This document shows, piece by piece, positions 8,097 to 17,916 of a DNA stretch of 64,000 nucleotides. The notes under the pieces are model-generated. The model had not been told where the DNA came from and ran no database searches. It was given only the letters and a program-made list of their open reading frames with translations. Position numbers and translations under genes: made by a program. The stretch lies in contig NZ_JBHTIT010000001.1 of assembly GCF_042677145.1 (NCBI RefSeq), positions 310,001-374,000 on the forward strand, in the 5' to 3' direction. This stretch comes from Perlucidibaca wandonensis. GTDB lineage: Bacteria > Pseudomonadota > Gammaproteobacteria > Pseudomonadales > Moraxellaceae. Positions within the stretch are counted from its first letter, which is position 1; each line of letters starts with the position of its first letter.

Positions 8097-9035
8097 ATGA
8101 ATTCATTAATGAACGTCACGCGCTCTTGTTTGCGCCAAGCCATAGCTCCGTTATTAGGGCTGCTGGTGTTCCTCATGATCTGGCAAGTGGCATCGAGCCG
8201 TATCGATACCATGTTGGGTAAGTTTCCAGGCCCTATGCAGGTTGTGGAGCAGGCGCAAAACCTAGTAGCGGAGCATCGTGCTCAGCGCGCAAAGGGTGAT
8301 GCGTTTTCTGAGCGCCAAGAGCTTCGCATTGCCGAACGTTTGGCTGTTGAGCCTGATTGGCAGCCAGTGCGTCGCCAGTACACCGGCGCGCCGACGTTCT
8401 TTGATCAGATCATCACCAGCTTGGTGACCGTGCTGGCAGGTTTCGTGGTGGCTTCTGTGTTGGCGATTCCGCTCGGCATCGTGATGGGCCTGAGTCATTT
8501 TGCGCATCAGGCCATAAACCCTATCGTGCAGCTGTTTCGACCGGTGTCGCCATTGGCTTGGTTGCCTTTGGTGACTCTGGTGGTGGCTTCGGTCTACACC
8601 AGCGCAGACTCCATGATGTCGCGCTCGTTTGTGGTGTCGATGATCACCGTCACGCTCTGCTGCATATGGCCGACGCTGCTTAACACAGCTGTTGGTGTAC
8701 AGGCGGTGAGCAGTGACCTCAATAACGTCAGTCGTGTTTTGCGCCTGAACTGGTTCACTCATGTCATCAAAATCGTCCTGCCATCAGCAGTTCCTATGAT
8801 GTTCGCCGGTCTGCGCGTGTCCTTGGGCATTGCATGGATGGTGTTGATTGCTGCCGAAATGCTGGCGCAGAACCCCGGTCTCGGTAAGTTCGTTTGGGAT
8901 GAGTTTCAAAATGGTAGTTCGCAGTCGCTCAGTCGCATCATGACCGCGGTCATTGTTATTGGTCTGATTGGTTTTGCGCTTGATCGAGTGATGCTGTTGC
9001 TGCAACGAAAAGTCGATTGGCAGTCCGGAGAATGA
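8097..9035 (+). CDS. nasE: Nitrate ABC transporter permease
   Basis: This is a 312-aa inner-membrane permease of the NrtB/SsuC type. It has an N-terminal helix (LLGLLVFLMIWQVA), then a soluble stretch, then several membrane segments. The cytoplasmic coupling loop is near residues 230-250 (NVSRVLRLNWFTHVIKIVLP), with the typical G-x3-AWMVLIAAEML that follows. It lies 21 bp after nasF and one base before nasD, so the three form one transporter operon. The soluble insert after helix 1 (residues about 50-95) is usual for NrtB. Confidence 0.92.
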   Translation: MNSLMNVTRSCLRQAIAPLLGLLVFLMIWQVASSRIDTMLGKFPGPMQVVEQAQNLVAEHRAQRAKGDAFSERQELRIAERLAVEPDWQPVRRQYTGAPTFFDQIITSLVTVLAGFVVASVLAIPLGIVMGLSHFAHQAINPIVQLFRPVSPLAWLPLVTLVVASVYTSADSMMSRSFVVSMITVTLCCIWPTLLNTAVGVQAVSSDLNNVSRVLRLNWFTHVIKIVLPSAVPMMFAGLRVSLGIAWMVLIAAEMLAQNPGLGKFVWDEFQNGSSQSLSRIMTAVIVIGLIGFALDRVMLLLQRKVDWQSGE

Positions 9036-9036
9036 C

Positions 9037-9834
9037 ATGAAGACATTATTAGAAATTTCCAATGTGGGCATGTCGTTTAACACGGCCAGCGGTAGCTATA
9101 ACGCCTTGAAAGAGGTCAATTTAAAAATTGCTGAAGGTGAGTTTGTCTCGCTCATTGGCCACTCCGGCTGCGGCAAATCAACCGTGCTCAATCTTGTTGG
9201 CGGCCTGCTGCAAGCGACTAGTGGCGGCATTATTTTGGATGGCAAAGAGGTTTGCGAGCCAGGTCCAGAGCGCGCCATTGTCTTTCAAAATCACTCCTTG
9301 CTGCCATGGCTGACGGTTTGGGAAAACGTCGAATTAGCGGTGCGTACAGTGTTTCGTGGGCAAAAAACGCGCGCTGAAATGAATGAGTGGATAGCGCATA
9401 ACCTGAACTTGGTGCACATGAGTCACGCTTTGCATAAACGCCCCTCGGAGATTTCCGGTGGCATGAAGCAGCGTGTCGGCATTGCCCGAGCCTTGGCTAT
9501 GCAGCCTCGTGTATTGCTCATGGACGAGCCTTTCGGTGCCTTGGATGCCCTGACGCGTGCACATTTGCAAGACACCTTGATGGAGATTCAGCGCGACCTA
9601 AACAACACCGTGATCATGATTACTCACGATGTCGATGAGGCGGTTTTGCTCTCCGACCGTATCGTCATGATGACCAATGGCCCGTCGGCCACTGTTGGCG
9701 AAATCTTAGAGATCGACTTGCCGCGCCCACGTCATCGTTTGGCACTTGCTGACGACCCGCACTACACGCATTTGCGTCATAGCGTGCTGCAATTTTTATA
9801 TGAAAAACAATCACACGTTGTGGCAGGAGATTAA
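9037..9834 (+). CDS. nasD: Nitrate ABC transporter ATP-binding protein
   Basis: This is a 265-aa ATPase that powers the nitrate importer. Walker A is GHSGCGKST (near residue 42), the signature is SGGMKQRVGIARAL, Walker B is LLMDEPFGALDALTR, and the switch His is in MITHDVDEA. It has the NrtD type of length, with no extra C-terminal binding-protein domain as found in cyanobacterial NrtC. It begins one base after the permease stop and ends three bases before nirB. Confidence 0.93.
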   Translation: MKTLLEISNVGMSFNTASGSYNALKEVNLKIAEGEFVSLIGHSGCGKSTVLNLVGGLLQATSGGIILDGKEVCEPGPERAIVFQNHSLLPWLTVWENVELAVRTVFRGQKTRAEMNEWIAHNLNLVHMSHALHKRPSEISGGMKQRVGIARALAMQPRVLLMDEPFGALDALTRAHLQDTLMEIQRDLNNTVIMITHDVDEAVLLSDRIVMMTNGPSATVGEILEIDLPRPRHRLALADDPHYTHLRHSVLQFLYEKQSHVVAGD

Positions 9835-9837
9835 GAC

Positions 9838-12384
9838 ATGAAACCCACACGTTTAGTCGTCATTGGTAATGGCATGGTTGGACAGCGCTTCTTAGAAGAG
9901 ATCATGGCGCGTGAGCTAGCGCTAGAGATCACGGTGTTTTCGGAAGAAGCGCGAGTGGCCTATGACCGTGTCCAGCTCAGCAGTTATTTCTCTGGCGCCA
10001 GCGCAGAAGACTTAAGTTTAGTGACTCCAGGCTTCTTCGCTGAGCACGGCATTCGTCTCATGCTCGGCGAGTCGGTGCAGCGTATCGATCGCGAGCGTTG
10101 TGTTGTGGTTGGCTCTGCCGGTAGCGAAGTGCCTTATGACACGCTGGTGCTGGCAACTGGCTCATATCCTTTTGTGCCACCGATCGAAGGTAATGATCGG
10201 GAAGGCTGCCATGTCTATCGCACCATCGACGATCTCGATGCTATTGCAGCAACCGCTAAAAGCAGTCGTAGCGGTGTTGTCATCGGCGGTGGCTTGCTTG
10301 GCCTAGAAGCCGCCAAAGCGCTTAAGGATTTAGGCTTAGAGACGCATGTGGTGGAGTTTGCCCCACAGCTGATGGCGGTTCAGCTCGATGTTCAAGGTGG
10401 CACATTGCTGCGTGAAAAAATTGCCGCTCTAGATGTCAGTGTGCATACCGGTAAAGCGACTCAGCGCATTGAAGCAGGAGATTCGCAGCGCCACCGCTTG
10501 GTGTTTGCTGATGGCGAGCTAGAAACCGACTTGGTGCTATTTTCGGCCGGCATTCGTCCTCGCGATCAGCTCGCACGTGACGCTGGGATACTGGTTGGTG
10601 AGCGTGGTGGAGTCATTATTGATGATTATTGCGCGACATCTGATCCTGCGATTTTTGCCATTGGTGAAGTGGCACTTTGGTCAGGCCGCATTTACGGCTT
10701 AGTTGCTCCTGGCTATGACATGGCGCGTCAACTCGCAGCGCATTTGGCCAAGGATGAGAAGGCCAAGTTTCAAGGTGCAGACATGAGCACCAAGCTTAAA
10801 TTGCTTGGCGTTGAAGTTGGCTCTATTGGCGATGCGCAAGCGCGCACCGTCGGCGCGCGTATCTGTCAAATCGACGATAGCGTCGCTGGCACCTATAAAA
10901 AGCTGGTATTGAATGCCGCAGGTGACCGCCTTTTGGGGGCCGTATTGGTTGGCGACACCAGCGATTACGGCACACTGCTGCAATATCATCTCAATGACAT
11001 GGCCTTGCCTAGCTCGCCACTGTCGATGATTTTGCCGGCAGGCGATGGTAAGCCGGCGCTCGGCGTTGATGCCTTGCCGGATAGTGCACAAATCTGCTCC
11101 TGCAATAACGTCAGTAAAGGTGACCTCTGCTCTGCTATTAGCCAAGGCTGCTGCACCATGGCGGGTCTCAAGTCAGAGACGCGCGCCTCGGCGACCTGCG
11201 GTGGCTGCACAGCACTGGTCAAACAAGTTTTGGATGCCGAACTGAAACGCCAAGGCGTGGCCGTTAACAACCATCTTTGCGAGCATTTTGCCTATAGCCG
11301 CCAGGAGCTTTATCACCTGGTACGCATCAATGGCATTCGCCAGTTTGATGCCCTGATTAAAGATCACGGCCGTGGTCATGGCTGTGAGATTTGCAAGCCA
11401 GCGGCGGCCTCGATTTTCGCCTCGTGCTGGAATGACTTTGTGCTCGACAAGCCGCATGTGGGCTTGCAAGACACCAACGATAACTTCCTCGCCAACTTGC
11501 AAAAAGACGGCAGCTACTCGGTGGTGCCGCGCATCCCCGGTGGTGAAATTACGCCAGAGAAACTCATTGTTATCGGTGAGGTGGCGAAAAAATACGACCT
11601 CTACACCAAGATTACTGGCGGCCAACGCATCGATTTATTTGGTGCTCGCGTGGAGCAGCTGCCGCTGATTTGGCGTGACCTCGTTGACGAGGGATTCGAA
11701 TCTGGCCATGCCTACGGTAAGTCGCTGCGCACGGTGAAATCCTGTGTCGGCTCTACTTGGTGTCGCTATGGCGTGCAGGATTCAGTGGCCATGGCGATCT
11801 TCCTCGAAGAGCGCTATCGCGGCCTGCGTTCACCGCACAAATTGAAAATGGCGGTGTCGGGCTGCACACGTGAGTGCGCCGAAGCGCAAAGCAAAGACGT
11901 TGGTGTCATTGCCACTGAAAAAGGCTGGAACTTATACCTTTGCGGCAATGGTGGCATGCGTCCTCGTCATGCGGAGTTGTTTGCCAGCGATCTCGATGAC
12001 GCCACCTTGGTGCGCTATATCGATCGCTTCTTGATGTTCTACATCCGCACCGCCGACCGTCTGCAACGTACCTCGGTCTGGCGCGACAACCTCGAAGGCG
12101 GCCTGAGCTATCTGCAAGCCGTGGTCATCGACGACTCCTTAGGTCTGGCTGATGAGCTGGAGTCACATATGCAAGCCGTGGTCGACACCTATGCCTGCGA
12201 GTGGAAACGCACCATTGAAGATCCAGTGGCCATGGGTCGCTTCCGTCCATTCCTAAATGATGACAGCGCTGACGAAGCCTTGGTCTATGTGCGTGAGCGT
12301 GGTCAAAAGCGCCCAGCGCGCCTTAGCGAAAAAGCCACTGATGCGATGGCAGCGAGAATCCCTGTTTTGGAGACACAGTCATGA
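9838..12384 (+). CDS. nirB: Assimilatory NAD(P)H-nitrite reductase, large subunit
   Basis: This 848-aa enzyme reduces nitrite to ammonium in the cytoplasm. The domains in order are: an FAD/NAD(P)H pyridine nucleotide-disulfide oxidoreductase (1-400; GNGMVGQRF, GGGLLGLEAAKAL), a BFD-like [2Fe-2S] domain with CSC near 420 and CGGC near 455, a ferredoxin-like half domain, and the siroheme/[4Fe-4S] site with CVGSTWC (about 635) and CTREC (about 676). The length and order are standard for NirB/NasB. The stop overlaps the nirD start by 4 bp. Confidence 0.95.
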   Translation: MKPTRLVVIGNGMVGQRFLEEIMARELALEITVFSEEARVAYDRVQLSSYFSGASAEDLSLVTPGFFAEHGIRLMLGESVQRIDRERCVVVGSAGSEVPYDTLVLATGSYPFVPPIEGNDREGCHVYRTIDDLDAIAATAKSSRSGVVIGGGLLGLEAAKALKDLGLETHVVEFAPQLMAVQLDVQGGTLLREKIAALDVSVHTGKATQRIEAGDSQRHRLVFADGELETDLVLFSAGIRPRDQLARDAGILVGERGGVIIDDYCATSDPAIFAIGEVALWSGRIYGLVAPGYDMARQLAAHLAKDEKAKFQGADMSTKLKLLGVEVGSIGDAQARTVGARICQIDDSVAGTYKKLVLNAAGDRLLGAVLVGDTSDYGTLLQYHLNDMALPSSPLSMILPAGDGKPALGVDALPDSAQICSCNNVSKGDLCSAISQGCCTMAGLKSETRASATCGGCTALVKQVLDAELKRQGVAVNNHLCEHFAYSRQELYHLVRINGIRQFDALIKDHGRGHGCEICKPAAASIFASCWNDFVLDKPHVGLQDTNDNFLANLQKDGSYSVVPRIPGGEITPEKLIVIGEVAKKYDLYTKITGGQRIDLFGARVEQLPLIWRDLVDEGFESGHAYGKSLRTVKSCVGSTWCRYGVQDSVAMAIFLEERYRGLRSPHKLKMAVSGCTRECAEAQSKDVGVIATEKGWNLYLCGNGGMRPRHAELFASDLDDATLVRYIDRFLMFYIRTADRLQRTSVWRDNLEGGLSYLQAVVIDDSLGLADELESHMQAVVDTYACEWKRTIEDPVAMGRFRPFLNDDSADEALVYVRERGQKRPARLSEKATDAMAARIPVLETQS

Positions 12385-12740
12385 GCTTGGCAACGCCAAC
12401 CCACGCCATCTTTGATGATTGGCACGAAATCTGCGGCAGCGATGAAATCATCACAGGCACGGGTATGCCGGCGCGTGTGCTCGGTCGACAGCTCGCCATT
12501 TTCAGCACCGATGAAGGCTACTTTGCCCTCGGTAACTGCGATCCATTTAGCGGCGCTAATGTGCTAGCGCGCGGCATCATTGGCGACATTGGCGGCAAGC
12601 TAGTGGTGGCTTCGCCGGTGTACAAACAACACTTCTGTTTACGCACCGGCATTTGCTTGGAAGACATGAGCGTAACCGTGCCCGTGTGGCGCGTGAACGT
12701 GCGTGATGGCCGAGTTTTCGTCAGCGAAGGCGAGCGCTAA
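12381..12740 (+). CDS. nirD: Nitrite reductase small subunit NirD
   Basis: This 119-aa Rieske-fold subunit partners NirB. Like other NirD proteins it keeps the Rieske fold (LAIFSTDEGYFALGNCDPF, then VVASPVYKQHFCLRTG) but lacks the full Cys-His ligand sets, so it probably holds no cluster. It overlaps nirB by ATGA and is two bases before the next flavoprotein gene. Confidence 0.93.
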   Translation: MSLATPTHAIFDDWHEICGSDEIITGTGMPARVLGRQLAIFSTDEGYFALGNCDPFSGANVLARGIIGDIGGKLVVASPVYKQHFCLRTGICLEDMSVTVPVWRVNVRDGRVFVSEGER

Positions 12741-12742
12741 TC

Positions 12743-13957
12743 ATGACTGCGCGCCGGCTACTCATCATTGGTAATGGCATGGCTGCTACGCGCCTGCTCG
12801 ATGAGCTGCTGGCGCGCGGCATGTCAGGTTCAGATATTGCCGTTGTCGGTGAGGAAGATGCGCACGGTTACAACCGCATTGCGCTATCGCCTTGGCTAGC
12901 TGGTGAAAAAAGCTTAGAGCAGCTCATTACCCATGATGCCGAATGGTACGCCGCACACGATATTGCCCTCTATCTTGCCGATCCAGTGGTGAGTGTGGCT
13001 ATCGCGAAGCGTGAAGTTTGCTTGGCATCAGGTCGGGTATTAGCTTGGCAGCAGCTGGTGTTTGCCACTGGCTCGCGCGCCACACGCCTGAGCATTCCAG
13101 GCCATGACCTTGCTGGCGTGAATGTCTTTCGCAGCTTGGCCGATGCCGAAGCGATTGCTGCGACGGCGGTGGCAGGGCAGCGCGCAGTCGTTATTGGCGG
13201 CGGCTTGCTTGGTCTGGAGGCTGCGTGGGGATTGCGTCAGCGCGGCCTTGAGGTGAGCGTGGTGCATAACGGCGAGTGGCTGATGAATCGCCAGCTCGAT
13301 GCCGAGGCAGGCGCGTTGCTGGCGCAAGCTTTGAATGCGCGTGGCATAGCCTTGCATTTTGGCGCGCGCAGCGAGGCTTTTGTCGGCGATGGCGAGCTAG
13401 CTGGCTTACGTTTGAGGCTGAGTGCAGGGCAGGAGCAGATTCTGCCCTGTGAGCTGGCGATTATGTCTTTGGGCATCACGCCCGAGATGAGCCTAGCGAT
13501 TAGTGCCGGCCTGCGCTGTGCGCGTGCTATTTGCGTTGATGCTTGGCTGCGTAGTTCGGCAGAAAATGTTTTTGCCTTGGGTGAGTGCTGCGAGATCGAT
13601 GGCGAATCCTTTGGCTTGGTGGCGCCGATTTATCAGCAAGCGAAAATTTTGGCCGATACCTTAATCGGCGTGTGTAACCTCGGTTATCGCCGTATCGCCT
13701 CGCCAACGCGCCTGAAGGTTACTGGTATCGATTTATTTTCGGCTGGTGAGCTGCACGATCTTGCCGACTGCAAAAGCATTGCGTGGCGAGATACTCAGCG
13801 CGGCCATTATCGGCGGCTATGGTTTCGACACCATCAGCTTATCGCCGCCGTACTTTTTGGCGATGTCGATGATGGCGGGGCCTTCTTTGATGTCATCGAG
13901 CAAGGCCTGCCAGTAGCCGATCCAGTGGCGCTAATGCTCACGGGCAGTGCCGCCTGA
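12743..13957 (+). CDS. FAD/NAD(P)H oxidoreductase, probable electron-transfer subunit of NasA
   Basis: This 404-aa protein resembles the N-terminal flavin half of NirB (GNGMAATRLLDELL near residue 8, a second dinucleotide fold GGGLLGLEAAWGL near 152). It has no siroheme or BFD part. In Klebsiella-type systems such a protein (NasC) passes electrons from NADH to the nitrate reductase. The position supports this: it starts 2 bp after nirD and its stop overlaps the nasA ATG by one base. It probably arose by duplication of the nirB 5' half. The subunit role is inferred. Confidence 0.85.
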   Translation: MTARRLLIIGNGMAATRLLDELLARGMSGSDIAVVGEEDAHGYNRIALSPWLAGEKSLEQLITHDAEWYAAHDIALYLADPVVSVAIAKREVCLASGRVLAWQQLVFATGSRATRLSIPGHDLAGVNVFRSLADAEAIAATAVAGQRAVVIGGGLLGLEAAWGLRQRGLEVSVVHNGEWLMNRQLDAEAGALLAQALNARGIALHFGARSEAFVGDGELAGLRLRLSAGQEQILPCELAIMSLGITPEMSLAISAGLRCARAICVDAWLRSSAENVFALGECCEIDGESFGLVAPIYQQAKILADTLIGVCNLGYRRIASPTRLKVTGIDLFSAGELHDLADCKSIAWRDTQRGHYRRLWFRHHQLIAAVLFGDVDDGGAFFDVIEQGLPVADPVALMLTGSAA

Positions 13958-16626
13958 TGGCCGATATCAAGACCACTTGCCCTTACTGCGGCGTTGGCTG
14001 CGGTGTCACCGCGACGACTTCTGAAGCCGGCGTTTCAGTGCGCGGCGATGAGTCGCATCCCGCCAATAATGGCCGACTCTGTGTAAAGGGTAGTGCGCTA
14101 GGTGACACTGTAGGGCTTGAGCGCCGCCTGCTTTATCCGCAAGTAGATGGCCTGCGTGCCAGCTGGGATCATGCAGCGCAGCAGATTGCTCGCCGTATGC
14201 AAGACACCATAAAGCGTTATGGCCCCGATGCGGTCGCGTTTTATGTCTCCGGCCAGCTCCTCACAGAAGATTATTACGTCGCCAATAAGCTCATGAAAGG
14301 CTTTATTGGCAGCGCTAATATCGACACCAATAGCCGCCTCTGTATGTCCACTGCGGTGGCGGCACATAAGCAAATTTTCGGCAGCGATAGCGTGCCTGGT
14401 TGTTATGAAGATTTGGAGCTGGCCGATTTAGTCATCTTGGTCGGCTCCAATATGGCGTGGACGCATCCGGTCGTCTATCAGCGCATTATCGCGGCAAAAA
14501 AAGCCCGCCCCAGCCTACAAATTGTCGTGATTGATCCGCGCCGAACGGCCACGGCAGACAGCGCCGATAGTCATTTGCAGCTGACTCCCGGCAGTGATGG
14601 TTATCTGTTCGATGGCCTGCTCGCCTATGCCATTGCCAATGATCATCTTGACCATGAGTTTATTGCTGCTCATACCGATGGGTTCGCCGCGATGGCCGCC
14701 GCATGTTCAGCGCGCAACGCATCGCTGGCGGTCACTGCTACAGCAACAGGTCTATCTGAGGTCGCTTTAGACGCGTTTTATGCGCAGGTCTGTGCCACGC
14801 CGAAAACCGTCACGGTGTTTTCACAAGGCATTAATCAAGCCGCTGCCGGAGTCGATAACGCCAGCGCCATTTTGCAGTGCCACTTAGCGCTTGGGCAGAT
14901 TGGAAAAAGCGGTGCAGGAGCGTTTTCCATGACCGGCCAGCCCAATGCCATGGGCGGTCGTGAGGTTGGCGGTTTGGCGAATCAGCTCGCCGCGCATATG
15001 GATATTTTAAAGCCTGAGCACCGAGATCTGGTGTCACGCTTTTGGCAGACCGCCGACCTCGCACCGCGCCCGGGTTTAAAAGCCGTGGATATGTTTGAGG
15101 CGATGGCCTCCGGCAAAATTCGTTTTGTCTGGATCATTGCGACTAATCCCTTGGTGTCATTGCCAGATGCCAATCGCGTGCGTGACGCCTTGATCGCCTG
15201 CGATTGCGTCGTGGTATCGGATTGCGTGGATGACACCGATACCTTACGGCTAGCTGATATTCGCTTGCCTGCCGCTGGCTGGGGTGAAAAAGATGGCACG
15301 GTAACTAATTCTGAGCGTTGTATTTCGCGTCAGCGTGCATTCTTGCCTTTGCCTGGCGAGGCCAAGCCTGACTGGTGGGCGTTGAGTCAGGTGGCGAAGC
15401 ATTTGGGCCATGCTCAGGCGTTTGACTACAGCAATTCAGCGGCAATTTTTCGTGAGCATGCGGCGCTGTCGGCTTTTGAAAATAACGGCAGTCGTGACTT
15501 CAATATTGGTGCGTTGGCGACCTGCTCAGATGCCGATTACGACGCCCTGATGCCCGTGCAATGGCCTATGCCGATAGCAAAGCCCGAAGGCACTGCGCGC
15601 TTATTTAGCGATGGCCATTTCTTTACAGCATCGGGGCGAGCTCAGTTTATTGATGCGCACCCGCAAGCGGCAAAAACTAGCTCGCCAAATTTGCCATTTC
15701 TGCTCAATAGCGGCCGTATTCGTGACCAATGGCACACCATGACGCGCACCGGTCGCAGTGCGCGCCTGCTCAGCCATATTGCCGAACCATTTATCGCTCT
15801 ACACCCAGATGATCTCGCGCAAATTGGCGCTGAGCATGAGCAGTTACTCAGCGTGCATAACAGTTTTGGCGAGTGTGTCGTGCCTGCCATGGCGGACTCC
15901 GGCATAGCCCGTGGTCATGCATTCATGCCGATTCATTGGAGCGCGAGCAATGCCTCGCAAGCACGTGTCGGCAGCTTGGTTGCACCGCTGTGTGATCCTG
16001 TCTCGGGTCAGCCAGCCTTTAAACAATCACCGGTAGCGATTACGCCGCTGCGCAGCCAATGGCAGGGCATTTTGATTAGCCGCGTGGCATTGCAACTGCC
16101 TGAAAATCAGTACTGGTGTCGACACGACATTGGCGTTTGGCAGATATACACGCTGATGGGCGCTCGCTTGCCTGTATCCGCTGAGCTGATGGCGTTATGG
16201 CAAGGCACCGAAGCTCATCCTGCCAGTAGAAAATGGGCCAGCCTCGACGATGCGCTCGGCCTGCGTCACCACATCATTGGCTATGACAATGAGCAGCCGG
16301 TGCTTTGGTTTCTCGCGCAACCCGAACGCCCGCGCATCGATGAAGTATGGCTGCTCGATGCCCTCAGCCAGAACCAACTCAGTGCCCGTGAACTATCGCG
16401 CGGCGTGCCTAGCACTGGCAGCGATACCAGTGCGCTGGTGTGTAGCTGCCATCAAGTCAGAAGCCAGCGCTTGCTCGATGCAATTACCGATGGCCATCGT
16501 AGTGTTGAGGCTTTGGGCGCTTGTACGCGTGCTGGCACCAACTGCGGCTCCTGTATTCCTGAATTAAAAAAACTGCTCGCCGAGCAGATGTTTGTTGTGT
16601 CTCCCAACCCAGAGGTAATGCTATGA
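13957..16626 (+). CDS. nasA: Assimilatory nitrate reductase, catalytic molybdopterin subunit
   Basis: This 889-aa bis-MGD enzyme reduces nitrate to nitrite in the cytoplasm. The N-terminal [4Fe-4S] ligands are C8, C11, C15 and C42 (TTCPYCGVGCGV ... GRLCVKG). The molybdopterin oxidoreductase core follows, then a molydopterin dinucleotide-binding domain. The last 65 residues form an extra BFD-like [2Fe-2S] domain (CSCHQV near 828, CGSC near 862), typical of the longer NasA/NarB form. There is no export signal, which fits an assimilatory role. It depends on the Moco operon at 1-4574. Confidence 0.95.
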   Translation: MADIKTTCPYCGVGCGVTATTSEAGVSVRGDESHPANNGRLCVKGSALGDTVGLERRLLYPQVDGLRASWDHAAQQIARRMQDTIKRYGPDAVAFYVSGQLLTEDYYVANKLMKGFIGSANIDTNSRLCMSTAVAAHKQIFGSDSVPGCYEDLELADLVILVGSNMAWTHPVVYQRIIAAKKARPSLQIVVIDPRRTATADSADSHLQLTPGSDGYLFDGLLAYAIANDHLDHEFIAAHTDGFAAMAAACSARNASLAVTATATGLSEVALDAFYAQVCATPKTVTVFSQGINQAAAGVDNASAILQCHLALGQIGKSGAGAFSMTGQPNAMGGREVGGLANQLAAHMDILKPEHRDLVSRFWQTADLAPRPGLKAVDMFEAMASGKIRFVWIIATNPLVSLPDANRVRDALIACDCVVVSDCVDDTDTLRLADIRLPAAGWGEKDGTVTNSERCISRQRAFLPLPGEAKPDWWALSQVAKHLGHAQAFDYSNSAAIFREHAALSAFENNGSRDFNIGALATCSDADYDALMPVQWPMPIAKPEGTARLFSDGHFFTASGRAQFIDAHPQAAKTSSPNLPFLLNSGRIRDQWHTMTRTGRSARLLSHIAEPFIALHPDDLAQIGAEHEQLLSVHNSFGECVVPAMADSGIARGHAFMPIHWSASNASQARVGSLVAPLCDPVSGQPAFKQSPVAITPLRSQWQGILISRVALQLPENQYWCRHDIGVWQIYTLMGARLPVSAELMALWQGTEAHPASRKWASLDDALGLRHHIIGYDNEQPVLWFLAQPERPRIDEVWLLDALSQNQLSARELSRGVPSTGSDTSALVCSCHQVRSQRLLDAITDGHRSVEALGACTRAGTNCGSCIPELKKLLAEQMFVVSPNPEVML

Positions 16627-17834
16627 AAAACATCCCATGTCATGCCATTTTAGCGTGCGCTAGCGTATTGGCTGCACCGACCTATGCTGCTGATTCCGAT
16701 GCCTTTGTACAGGCTATTACCAATGGTAAGACCACTGTAAATCTACGTCTGCGTCATGAGCTAGTCGATGATCAGGCGCAGTCACAAGATGCTAATGCCA
16801 CCACGTTGCGCACGTGTTTGAGCTACACCAGCGCGGCGTGGCATAAGCTGAGTGCTGGTCTAGAGTTCGACTATGTTGCCGCTTTGGGCTCAGATCGCTT
16901 CAATGACACGCGCAATGGCAACGCCGCATTTCCCGTGGTGGCAGACCCTGATGGCGCTGATTTAAACCAAGCCTTTTTGCGCTATGAGCAAAGTGGCAAT
17001 AGCGTCACAGTGGGGCGCCAGCGCATCAATATGGGCAACCAGCGTTTTGTGGGTGGCGTCGGTTGGCGGCAAAATGAGCAAACCTTTGATGCTATTCGTG
17101 GCCAATTCACGCCCTCTAAAAATGTGCTGGTCGACTACAGCTACATCGACAATACCCAGCGTATTTTTGGCCCAGAAAAAGGTAAGCCAGCGGCCAAGCT
17201 AGACAGTGATCATTATGTCGCGATGGTGACCTGGGCACTACGGCCTGAGCTGACCGCATCGACCTATGGCTATTGGCTGAGCTTTGCCGATGCCGCTGCC
17301 CTGTCTTCGCGTACGCTTGGCGTAGCGCTGACTGGCGAGCTTAAGCACAGTGATTTAGCACTAGACTATCGTGTCGAGGCCGCGCGCCAGCAGGACTATG
17401 ACAATAATCCAGTAGCCTTTAGCGCCGATTATCACCACCTTGTGCTGGGCTTACGAGCCGCTGGTGTGCGTGTTGGTGTCGGCGAAGAACTGCTCGGTGC
17501 CGATGCCGGCGCTGGTGTTGCGCTACAAACACCGCTTGCCACAATGCATGCATTTCAAGGTTGGACCGACAAGTTTCTCAACACCCCAGCCACGGGTGTG
17601 AAAGATCGGTATATCGATCTTGGCACCAAGGTCTCTGGTGTGGCTTTGAAGGCGGTATGGCATGACTACACAGCCGATACGGGCTCAGCAAATTACGGAC
17701 AAGAGTGGAACTTGCAGGCCAGTAAAACTTTGTTAAAGCGCTACACACTGACCGCAAAGTACGCAAATTATCGCGCCGATACACTCGCGAGAGATACGCA
17801 AAAAATCTGGCTAATGGCAGAGGCGGCGTTTTAG
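16623..17834 (+). CDS. Outer-membrane porin (alginate-export-like family) of the nitrate operon
   Basis: This 403-aa protein has a signal peptide (ILACASVLAAPTYAA) and then alternating beta-strand sequence, ending in a C-terminal aromatic residue (AEAAF), the usual outer-membrane targeting signal. Segments such as VTVGRQRINMGNQRFVGGV resemble alginate_exp-type porins. Its ATG overlaps the nasA stop (ATGA), so it belongs to the same transcript. It probably admits nitrate or nitrite through the outer membrane. The substrate is inferred from context only. Confidence 0.8.
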   Translation: MKNIPCHAILACASVLAAPTYAADSDAFVQAITNGKTTVNLRLRHELVDDQAQSQDANATTLRTCLSYTSAAWHKLSAGLEFDYVAALGSDRFNDTRNGNAAFPVVADPDGADLNQAFLRYEQSGNSVTVGRQRINMGNQRFVGGVGWRQNEQTFDAIRGQFTPSKNVLVDYSYIDNTQRIFGPEKGKPAAKLDSDHYVAMVTWALRPELTASTYGYWLSFADAAALSSRTLGVALTGELKHSDLALDYRVEAARQQDYDNNPVAFSADYHHLVLGLRAAGVRVGVGEELLGADAGAGVALQTPLATMHAFQGWTDKFLNTPATGVKDRYIDLGTKVSGVALKAVWHDYTADTGSANYGQEWNLQASKTLLKRYTLTAKYANYRADTLARDTQKIWLMAEAAF

Positions 17835-17838
17835 AGGG

Positions 17839-17867
17839 CAGCAATAGTTAGGTATAAACTATTGCTG
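17839..17867 (+). terminator. Stem-loop after the nitrate operon
   Basis: An 11-bp perfect stem (CAGCAATAGTT/AACTATTGCTG) with a 7-base loop lies five bases after the porin stop. No T run follows, so it may be a weak terminator or a 3'-end stabiliser rather than a classical intrinsic terminator. Confidence 0.5.
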
Positions 17868-17916
17868 AGGCGGAAAGTTAACGTGTCAATTTAGAAAATA
17901 ATAAAGGATGTTGGTC

